The translations under genes were made by a program, and so were the position numbers. A stretch of DNA of 6,274 bases, taken from the NCBI GenBank assembly GCA_031119195.1, contig JAVHYG010000092.1:1-6274 (forward strand), read 5' to 3'. This document shows, in pieces, positions 1-4,465 of the stretch; positions within the stretch are counted from its first letter, which is position 1, and each line of letters opens with the position of its first letter. Origin of the DNA: Rickettsiella sp. Lineage in GTDB: Bacteria; Pseudomonadota; Gammaproteobacteria; Diplorickettsiales; Diplorickettsiaceae. The notes below the pieces were generated by a model that saw nothing but the letters and a program-made list of their open reading frames with translations, did not search any database and was not told the DNA's origin.

Positions 1-12
1 CAATGGGAGTAA

Positions 13-792
13 TTAATTTTTCCATGTTTTTATAAACTCATCGAAATGAGGTTTTTTTTCTTGAATGATATATTCTCGAGCATAAGCACATTCTTTTTGA
101 TAGGCTTCGGGAGTTAATTTTCCTCGTATTAGTTCAAATCGTAGGTAAATTAAATAGGTATTGAGTACATCTGTTTCACAGTAATTGCGAATGGCTTCAA
201 GTTTTCCCTCTAAAAAATAATTCCAGACTTGTGAACCGTCCATGCCCAATTTTCCAGGTAAACCCAACATCAATGCAATCTCCGTAAGGGGTGCATTTGA
301 GCGGCCTTGATAGCCTGCTAATATATCCATTAAATCGCTGTGGCGATAGTGATAACGGCTCAGATAATTATTCCATCGGAAGCTAACATCGCCGTCCTCC
401 CCAATATTCCAATAGCTAGGACTGCTGATGCCATATAATAATGCGCGATAATGTAAAACTGGCAGATCAAAACCGCTACCATTCCAGGAAACCAAAAGCG
501 GTAAGTATTTTTCCAAACATTTGAAAAAGGAATCAATGAGTTCTTTTTCACTGGAATCGATTTTACCCAAAGAAGCGATTTTAAAGTGCTCTTTACTGCG
601 TAAAGCGCCTGAAATGGCCACAATGCGTTGTAGGTGAGAGGGCAAAAAAGGAGAAGTAGAGCCTGTTTTATCTTGACGTTTTTTTAGCATTAGTTTAGCA
701 ACTTCCTTGTCACTATCACTTTCTATTTGATAAAGCAGCCGGCCATTTTCTGTATCAGGGATTGTTTCGATATCAAAAACAAAAATATTCAT
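13..792 (-). CDS. Predicted 3'-5' exonuclease, DEDDy type (PolB exonuclease-like)
   Basis: The 259-residue product carries the three motifs of a DnaQ-like DEDDy exonuclease. Exo I is FDIETIPD with D7 and E9. Exo II is SWNGSGFD with N104 and D109, followed by HSDLMD (D153). Exo III is YCETD with Y204 and D208. These acidic residues would bind two metal ions for 3'-to-5' hydrolysis of DNA or RNA ends. Length and motif spacing fit the stand-alone bacterial family related to the proofreading domain of DNA polymerase B (the DNA_pol_B_exo2 type); no polymerase domain is attached. The protein is cytosolic, with no signal peptide or membrane segment. The start is the ATG at 790-792, because FDIET must lie near the N-terminus; its Shine-Dalgarno is poor. 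It is transcribed away from adk. The biological substrate is not known from sequence. Confidence 0.92.
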   Translation of the reverse strand: MNIFVFDIETIPDTENGRLLYQIESDSDKEVAKLMLKKRQDKTGSTSPFLPSHLQRIVAISGALRSKEHFKIASLGKIDSSEKELIDSFFKCLEKYLPLLVSWNGSGFDLPVLHYRALLYGISSPSYWNIGEDGDVSFRWNNYLSRYHYRHSDLMDILAGYQGRSNAPLTEIALMLGLPGKLGMDGSQVWNYFLEGKLEAIRNYCETDVLNTYLIYLRFELIRGKLTPEAYQKECAYAREYIIQEKKPHFDEFIKTWKN

Positions 793-805
793 AACTTCAT
801 AATTA

Positions 806-833
806 TTGAGATAAGATAGAGATTTAATATATA
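806..833 (+). promoter_or_regulatory. Candidate rightward promoter ahead of the long hairpin
   Basis: TTGAGA (806-811) and TATATA (828-833) are 16 nt apart, a weak sigma-70-like pair. Transcription would start near 840, so the RNA would begin almost directly with the 846-909 hairpin and run into the small ORF and adk. In AT-rich DNA such matches occur by chance, so this is only a candidate. The leftward promoter of the exonuclease gene must lie in the same stretch, but I cannot pick it out. Confidence 0.22.
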
Positions 834-845
834 GTTTCTGGCTTT

Positions 846-909
846 TTTATCCTTCTTTAATGAGCAAATCCCTATAGAAAAAGGAATTTGCTCATTAAAG
901 AAGGATAAA
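846..909. repeat. Perfect 24-bp inverted repeat (long hairpin)
   Basis: Positions 846-869 and 886-909 are exact reverse complements. After one C/A mismatch, three more pairs form (871-873 with 882-884), leaving an 8-nt loop at 874-881. It lies between the divergent exonuclease and adk genes. It is unlikely to be an intrinsic terminator: the stem is AT-rich, the only T run sits before the left arm, and neither direction has a T tract after the stem. The right arm contains AAGGA (901-905) and the first base of an ATG at 909, so in a rightward RNA the fold would hide that ribosome-binding site. It could instead be a dispersed palindromic repeat or a remnant of a miniature mobile element. Confidence 0.85.
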
Positions 910-1046
910 TGAGAAACTTTCAAAATTTTGATTATGAATGGCATAAAAACATAATTTTTGCTTCTTGGCTAGAAGTGCCGTTACGCGAACAACAAACTAG
1001 GGTAAAATCTGCTAGTAAATTGAAAAGTTTGAACAAATTGAGATAA
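909..1046 (+). CDS. Possible 45-aa small protein upstream of adk
   Basis: An ATG at 909 opens 45 codons ending in TAA at 1044-1046, 9 nt before the adk ATG. The peptide starts MRNFQNFDYEWHKN, includes IIFASWLEVPLREQQTR, and ends with a Lys/Leu-rich stretch (KLKSLNKLR). Two tryptophans and mixed codon use look protein-like, and AAGGA lies 3 nt upstream of the ATG, closer than ideal. It has no signal peptide or membrane helix. I do not recognise the family. If real, it forms a short operon with adk and could be translationally coupled, since adk has a poor ribosome-binding site. Against it: the frame is short, the ribosome-binding site is buried in the hairpin, and a plausible adk promoter lies inside it. 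It might also be the surviving 3' end of a lost gene. Confidence 0.35.
   Translation: MRNFQNFDYEWHKNIIFASWLEVPLREQQTRVKSASKLKSLNKLR
928..955 (+). promoter_or_regulatory. adk: Candidate sigma-70 promoter for adk
   Basis: TTGATT (928-933) and CATAAT (950-955) are 16 nt apart; the -10 matches consensus at five of six positions and the -35 at four. A start near 962 would give adk a leader of about 95 nt. It lies inside the possible small ORF. It is the best rightward -35/-10 pair I found in this gap. Confidence 0.35.
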
Positions 1047-1055
1047 ATTTAAGAG

Positions 1056-1712
1056 ATGAGAATTATTTTATTAGGTAGTCCGGGGGCGGGAAAGGGTACA
1101 CAAGCGAAATTTATTACCGATCGATACCATATTCCGCAAATATCTACAGGTGATATGCTACGTTCTGCCGTCAGACAAGGTACAAAAATAGGTTTGCAAG
1201 TAAAGACAATTATGGATGCGGGTCAATTAGTATCAGATGACCTTATCATTGCTTTAGTTGAAACACGAATTGAGCAAGACGATTGTAAAAATGGTTTTTT
1301 ATTTGATGGTTTTCCTCGTACCTTACCTCAGGCGGAAGCGATTAGGAAAAAACATATTTTTATCGATTTTGTTATTGAAATAGCTGTAGATGACGAAGAG
1401 ATTGTGAAACGTCTCAGTGGTCGACGCATTCATCCTGGTTCAGGTCGAGTTTATCATCTTATTTATAGCCCACCTCGTATTCCTAACAAAGATGATATAA
1501 CGGGAGAAGATATTATCCAGCGAGAAGATGATTCTGAAGAAATAATTCGAGAACGTTTGGAAGTCTATCACCAACAAACCAAGCCTCTCGTTCGTTATTA
1601 TCAGAGTTGGCAACATTCAGCTGAGCCAAGGGCGCCACATTTTGTTCGAATTAATGGTTTGGCAAATGAGTTGGAAGTGCGTGATCAGATATTTAGCGCA
1701 CTAAATAATTGA
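1056..1712 (+). CDS. adk: Adenylate kinase
   Basis: Adenylate kinase catalyses ATP + AMP = 2 ADP in the cytosol and balances the adenylate pool. The 218-residue product is the full long form (E. coli Adk has 214). The P-loop is GSPGAGKGT at residues 7-15 with K13. The AMP-binding region has STGDMLR (30-36) and FDGFPRT (83-89). The arginines that contact phosphates in E. coli Adk occur at the same numbers: R36, R88, R119, R123, R156 and R167. The LID (about 122-159) has H126, S129, D146 and T149 in place of the four zinc-binding cysteines, as in enteric bacteria, so this is a non-zinc LID. The start is fixed by the family N-terminus MRIILLGSPGAGKG. The Shine-Dalgarno (AAGAG touching the ATG) is poor, so coupling to the small ORF upstream is possible. 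I see no GC-rich terminator after the stop, only T- and A-rich DNA. Confidence 0.98.
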   Translation: MRIILLGSPGAGKGTQAKFITDRYHIPQISTGDMLRSAVRQGTKIGLQVKTIMDAGQLVSDDLIIALVETRIEQDDCKNGFLFDGFPRTLPQAEAIRKKHIFIDFVIEIAVDDEEIVKRLSGRRIHPGSGRVYHLIYSPPRIPNKDDITGEDIIQREDDSEEIIRERLEVYHQQTKPLVRYYQSWQHSAEPRAPHFVRINGLANELEVRDQIFSALNN

Positions 1713-1781
1713 TTTTTTTTATTAAAATGGATTTTAAAATTATAAGTAATAACATTAAGTAAATCTCTTGTGAATTGAGTT

Positions 1782-2433
1782 TTAAAGCTTAATAGTTATG
1801 CCACTATTTAATAAGAAATTATAAATTTCCTTATCTAGGTCGTAGGCTAATCTTAAAGCGCTATAACCATTGTTGTCTAGCTTGTAAGGGTCGGCTTTTC
1901 TTTTACCAAAACTCTAACCATCTCTAAATTTCCATTTTTAACAGCCAATATTAATGCTGTAGTACCATAGTTAGTAGTCTCATCAATGTTTGCACCATTA
2001 TCTTATAAAAGCTGTGCAATATCAGTGTGATCAGAATTATTGTCGGGTTCGAAGTTAGCGGCAAGCGATAGAGACGTATGTCCATGTGCAGAACGTAAAT
2101 TAGGGTTGGCGACGTATTTAAGTAAAAGTGCAACACTGCGTTGTTGACCAAGTTCAGCTGCGAGCATCAGAGGTAAATATTTATGCTCTTTTAATACTAC
2201 ATTAGGATCTGCGCCCGTGATTAATAAAGTATGGATTGTATAAAGGTCCTTCTTTTTAATAGCCTTTTCTAAGGTATCATGGTGGATATTTATTGCATCA
2301 TAACTTACTTCGTAGCTTTCTTCTCGAAATAAGGGATTTATGTAAATATTAGCCGCATTTTTTGTATCTAAAGCTTGTGTTGTGGAAACTTGCAAAAACA
2401 ATTGTTTATATTTTTAAGTGTAAAGTAAGGCAT
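1782..2433 (-). pseudogene. Decayed ankyrin-repeat protein gene
   Basis: A leftward ankyrin-repeat gene broken in at least two places. The largest open piece (2003-2401, TTG start) encodes about four repeats, with ITGADPNVV, YLPLMLAAELGQ and HGHTSLSLAA. It hits TAA at 2003-2005 in the middle of a repeat, and the same frame continues as DNGANIDETTNYGTTALILA then VKNGNLEMVRVLVKEK. Near 1893-1901 one base is missing; in the next frame the last repeat reads ADPYKLDNNGYSALRLAYDL and ends at TAA 1782-1784. A third lesion is likely at the 5' end: an ATG at 2431-2433, about 20 nt after the predicted transcription start, reads MPYFTLKNINN and joins the main frame if one base is added near 2402. Ankyrin repeats bind proteins; in intracellular bacteria such proteins are often effectors, but no function can be assigned. 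It is a tandem paralog of the gene at 2856-3656. Confidence 0.87.
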
Positions 2434-2459
2434 AAAAAAACACTATTCAAATGTTACCA

Positions 2460-2488
2460 ACTATAAAACAGAGTAAAGTTCAATGCAA
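2460..2488 (-). promoter_or_regulatory. Candidate promoter of the decayed ankyrin gene
   Basis: Read leftward, TTGCAT (2483-2488) and TATAGT (2460-2465) are exactly 17 nt apart; the -10 matches consensus at five of six positions, the -35 at three. A start near 2453 lies about 20 nt before the ATG at 2431-2433, which supports that ATG as the ancestral start. A perfect 14-bp palindrome begins 2 nt upstream of the -35. Confidence 0.4.
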
Positions 2489-2490
2489 GC

Positions 2491-2521
2491 ATTCTGCCAT
2501 ATTATGTTAATATGGCAGAAT
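2491..2521. repeat. Perfect 14-bp palindrome with 3-nt loop
   Basis: ATTCTGCCATATTA (2491-2504) and its exact reverse complement (2508-2521) flank TGT. No T tract follows in either direction, so it is not a typical terminator. It sits just upstream of the leftward promoter candidate, where an operator could be, and 10 nt downstream of the TAA ending the gene trace at 2532-2714. Operator, transcript-end hairpin and dispersed repeat all remain possible. Confidence 0.75.
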
Positions 2522-2531
2522 ATCTAGAATA

Positions 2532-2714
2532 TTAATTTTGTATATAGTTTGTTAGATAATATTGAATGCTAGGTTCACTTATTATCTGTCATACATCATC
2601 AATAAATCAAGCTACTGATTCAATATTATCAAACAAGGTTTTTAAATGATCCACAGCCATTTTCATATGGTCATACCGAACTTTATGTAAATCTTCAAAT
2701 GTAACTAAAATTAG
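2532..2714 (-). pseudogene. Trace of an unrecognised coding sequence
   Basis: One leftward frame reads VTFEDLHKVRYDHMKMAV, then DHLKTLFDNIESVA, a TGA (2607-2609), FIDDV, a second TGA (2589-2591), and QIISEPSIQYYLTNYIQN before TAA at 2532-2534. Apart from the two TGA codons the string looks protein-like. Both would be restored by TGG (Trp), so single G-to-A changes could explain them. A further in-frame TAA (2715-2717) bounds it upstream. I do not recognise the family and it may be chance. Confidence 0.3.
2549..2636. repeat. 19-nt imperfect inverted repeat
   Basis: Arms at 2549-2567 and 2618-2636 are reverse complements except for one mismatch; the inner 13 bp (GATAATATTGAAT) are exact. The 50-nt spacing and AT-richness make a transcript hairpin modest. 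It overlaps the gene trace at 2532-2714, so it may be a chance similarity of two AT-rich coding pieces. Confidence 0.4.
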
Positions 2715-2739
2715 TTACACTACCTTTAAAATTTTTAAC

Positions 2740-2862
2740 CTAAAACTGGGGACAGTGAGTATTTATTGTAGTAGTCTCATAGTTTACTAGAGCGTTATAG
2801 ACTTCGCTATGTTTATTTATAAAGGCTAACATCACTGCCGTTACGCCATTTATATTTATTTT
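2740..2862 (-). pseudogene. Severed last ankyrin repeat of the neighbouring gene
   Basis: Directly after the stop of the 266-aa ankyrin protein, the next leftward frame reads KININGVTAVMLAFINKH then SEVYNALVNYETTTINTHC and ends PQF at TAG 2740-2742. GVTAVMLAF and VYNALVNYE match the two helices of an ankyrin repeat, completing the unit begun by LLTNKADL. One missing base in the A/T-rich stretch at about 2862-2865 explains the split. The ancestral gene would be 2740-3656, about 306 codons. Confidence 0.8.
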
Positions 2863-3656
2863 ATTAGATCGGCTTTATTTGTTAACAACATTGTCACAAT
2901 ATCAGTGTATCCTTTAGCGGTAGCTTTCATTAAAGCGGTATTTTTCGTAATTAAAGATTGTTGGTTAAGATTAATCGGTGATTGTTTCTGATTTAGTAAA
3001 ATTGAGACAACCTGGGTATGCCCAGCGTCAGCAGCTATCATAAGTGGATTTTCTCCGATGTCTGTTAAGGCATTTGGATTGGCTCCATAAATAAGTAATG
3101 CATTAACTATTTCACCGTTTTCATTAGAGCCAGCTGCAAAACACAGGGGTGTTGTATTAAATTTTGTCCCTTTTTCTGTATTAGCTCCTTTTTTTAATAA
3201 TTCTTGTACACAAAAAAAATGCCCCCCTATTGTTGCTAAAGCAAGTGCTGTGTGGCCGTGTAAATCAGTTGCATTTATGTCACATTTTTTGTAACTTAAA
3301 AGTGTTACTATAGCTTCTAAATGACCTTGCTCTGCTGCACACATGAGTGGTGTATAATTATGGTATTTTTTACTAGATAGATTTATATCTTCTCCATCTT
3401 CTATTATCTTTTTTATTGTAATAACATCATTTTTTTTTGCGGCAAGAATAAGTAAATGTTCGTGATCCTTCATTAATAATGATTTTAATTCAGTTCCTTC
3501 TAAAGGATCGACGGGTTTTATCGGATTGCTAGCTTTGTCAGGAATCCATTGTTTAAGTCTTTTGCTTATATTGCTTAAAAGAGTAATATTGGAAAAAGTA
3601 CGCATATTATTTTTAATATAATTTAAGTTATGTTCGTAATGTTTTTTTACATACAC
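2856..3656 (-). CDS. Ankyrin-repeat protein, C-terminally truncated by frameshift
   Basis: The 266-residue product has a basic N-terminal segment of about 60 residues, then roughly six ankyrin repeats: about 66-91 (LLILAAKKND), 100-132 (YTPLMCAAEQGH), 135-165 (HTALALATIGGH), 168-199 (TTPLCFAAGSNENG), 201-233 (ENPLMIAADAGH) and 239-266 (NTALMKATAKGY). It ends after TNKADLIK, in the middle of a repeat loop, because a missing base put the last repeat out of frame. The first possible start is GTG at 3654-3656; the frame is open further upstream without a standard start. ATG at 3603-3605 (MRTFSNITLL) is an alternative and would leave about 60 nt of leader after the candidate promoter. Neither start has a clear ribosome-binding site. 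No signal peptide or membrane segment is evident. It probably binds a protein partner, possibly a host protein, but this is inference. It is a tandem paralog of the broken gene at 1782-2433. Confidence 0.82.
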   Translation of the reverse strand: MYVKKHYEHNLNYIKNNMRTFSNITLLSNISKRLKQWIPDKASNPIKPVDPLEGTELKSLLMKDHEHLLILAAKKNDVITIKKIIEDGEDINLSSKKYHNYTPLMCAAEQGHLEAIVTLLSYKKCDINATDLHGHTALALATIGGHFFCVQELLKKGANTEKGTKFNTTPLCFAAGSNENGEIVNALLIYGANPNALTDIGENPLMIAADAGHTQVVSILLNQKQSPINLNQQSLITKNTALMKATAKGYTDIVTMLLTNKADLIK

Positions 3657-3674
3657 AACTTTGTTTAGGTTTTT

Positions 3675-3680
3675 ATTATA
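3675..3680 (-). promoter_or_regulatory. Candidate -10 box of the ankyrin gene
   Basis: Read leftward this is a perfect TATAAT, in the context AAAGGATATAATAAAAACC. Transcription would start near 3668, about 12 nt before the GTG start and about 62 nt before the ATG at 3603-3605. No convincing -35 lies at the right distance. The spacing slightly favours the internal ATG as the true start. Confidence 0.35.
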
Positions 3681-3775
3681 TCCTTTAGAGTTTAGTCTAA
3701 TTTTTTTGTTAGGTATACTCGTTGTTCTGTATTCAGATCGATTTAGCTTAATTTAATAAGAACAAAAATAATTCC

Positions 3776-3796
3776 TTAATAAGTAATGTCTATACT
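3776..3796 (+). promoter_or_regulatory. Promoter-like element shared by the paralog pair, copy 1
   Basis: TTAATAA, six free bases, then TCTATACT, with TATACT (3791-3796) as a good -10 match. The same arrangement with identical spacing occurs at 4413-4433, ahead of the downstream paralog. TATACT ends 31 nt before the ATG at 3828, compared with 32 nt for the downstream gene. This agreement supports 3828 as the original start. There is no clear -35 box, so an activator-dependent promoter is possible. Confidence 0.5.
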
Positions 3797-3827
3797 TTGC
3801 ATTTCTTGTATTAAAAATGACTTAGAA

Positions 3828-3887
3828 ATGCCTAACTTGAAAGAGAATTCACATATCTTAAATAAAATTAAATGGCTTCGGGAATAA
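3828..3887 (+). pseudogene. Severed N-terminus of the upstream paralog
   Basis: An ATG at 3828-3830 opens 19 codons reading MPNLKENSHILNKIKWLRE, then TAA at 3885-3887. With one A added in GGGAATAATC (3880-3889), this frame runs into the ORF at 3872-4339 and gives WLREIIARITDLDF, matching HLSQIIEKIRDLYF at residues 14-27 of the downstream paralog. LKENSHILNKIKWLREII also aligns without gaps with LTKNLHLQKKVEHLSQII there. The ancestral N-terminus is therefore split off by a one-base deletion. Confidence 0.72.
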
Positions 3888-4339
3888 TCGCGAGAATAAC
3901 AGATTTAGATTTTCCAAAAATCACGAGGGACGATTTTTATAATTTGCGACAGCAACTTCTTTTAGATTTACAAAAACCTTTTAAAAAGTTTGAATCAAAA
4001 ATGGAAAATTCCATATCAAAGCAATCTAAAAAGCTGATACGACCTTTTAAAGATGTAGTTTTTTCTGTAACAGAGTATTTACAACGGAGATTTAAAGAAT
4101 CTATTGCTGAAGAAGCACACTCTGTAGCTGGTTCTAACGGTATAATGCAATTAAAAAAACAATTTAAAATTACCAAAGAGGACCTACATAACTATTTTTC
4201 TACAGCAGAAGATGTATCTATTCATATAGAACTTGTGTGCTGCGTCAAGCTTAAAGTTATCTTTTACTTACAAGTAAACAGCGATTCTAAGCATAACATG
4301 TCTAGAGACATAAATTGGCTTAAAAAGTCTTATAGTTAA
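3872..4339 (+). CDS. Degraded paralog of the downstream proline-rich protein
   Basis: This 155-codon frame encodes an unrecognised protein, homologous over its first half to the 347-aa product downstream. Residues 9-43 align without gaps with 22-56 there, including ITDLDF/IRDLYF and LQKPFKKFESK/LHKPLKKIEEK, and the match continues with one gap to SVTEYL/SIAESL. Residues 97-108 (QFKITKEDLHNY) match 130-141 (QFKLNIVELKNY), but 21 fewer residues lie between the blocks, so an internal deletion occurred. The last 35 residues have no counterpart, and the proline-rich tail is absent. The ATG at 3872 is probably not original: the true N-terminus is in another frame from 3828, and this ATG lacks a ribosome-binding site. 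It is predicted to be helical, charged and soluble. It is probably a pseudogene, though a shortened protein could still be made. No function can be assigned. Confidence 0.6.
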   Translation: MASGIIARITDLDFPKITRDDFYNLRQQLLLDLQKPFKKFESKMENSISKQSKKLIRPFKDVVFSVTEYLQRRFKESIAEEAHSVAGSNGIMQLKKQFKITKEDLHNYFSTAEDVSIHIELVCCVKLKVIFYLQVNSDSKHNMSRDINWLKKSYS

Positions 4340-4412
4340 ATCTTAGTTATGAATTGATTGGGAAGTTAGGTAATTGGACTCCTCAAATCTTAAATTGAGA
4401 TAAAATAATTTG

Positions 4413-4433
4413 TTAATAATGCTTATCTATACT
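4413..4433 (+). promoter_or_regulatory. Promoter-like element shared by the paralog pair, copy 2
   Basis: TTAATAA, six free bases, TCTATACT, with TATACT at 4428-4433 as the -10 candidate, 32 nt before the ATG at 4466. It matches the 3776-3796 element in 15 fixed positions with the same spacing, while surrounding bases differ, which suggests retention by selection or a recent duplication. AGGAG at 4434-4438 is too far from the ATG (27 nt) to be its ribosome-binding site. Confidence 0.5.
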
Positions 4434-4465
4434 AGGAGTTACTTACCTTTAAATAATGTAAAAAA

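Larger units (their letters stand above)
2434..2739. other. AT-rich gap between the two ankyrin genes
   Basis: No intact gene is visible in this stretch of about 300 bases. It holds a leftward promoter candidate (2460-2488), a 14-bp palindrome (2491-2521), a 19-nt inverted repeat with one mismatch (2549-2567 and 2618-2636), a 9-bp hairpin (2700-2708 with 2711-2719), and the trace of an unrecognised leftward coding sequence (2532-2714). The structure-rich, stop-filled character suggests decaying former coding DNA. Confidence 0.6.

Noticed and set aside
846..909. Long hairpin as an intrinsic terminator
   Set aside because: The stem is AT-rich and no T tract follows it in either direction. It lies upstream of the starts of both flanking genes, not after a stop.
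1951..2151. 66-aa leftward ORF overlapping the broken ankyrin gene
   Set aside because: It is in a different frame from the clear ankyrin repeats and has no protein-like features of its own.
2591..2607. TGA read as tryptophan (alternative genetic code)
   Set aside because: adk ends naturally at TGA and all convincing genes use TGG for Trp. Two decayed TGG codons in a pseudogene are simpler.
3747..3780. Two CTTAAT boxes as a PmrA binding site
   Set aside because: Their starts are 28 nt apart, whereas the known tandem half-sites are about 11 nt apart. In such AT-rich DNA these hexamers are expected by chance.
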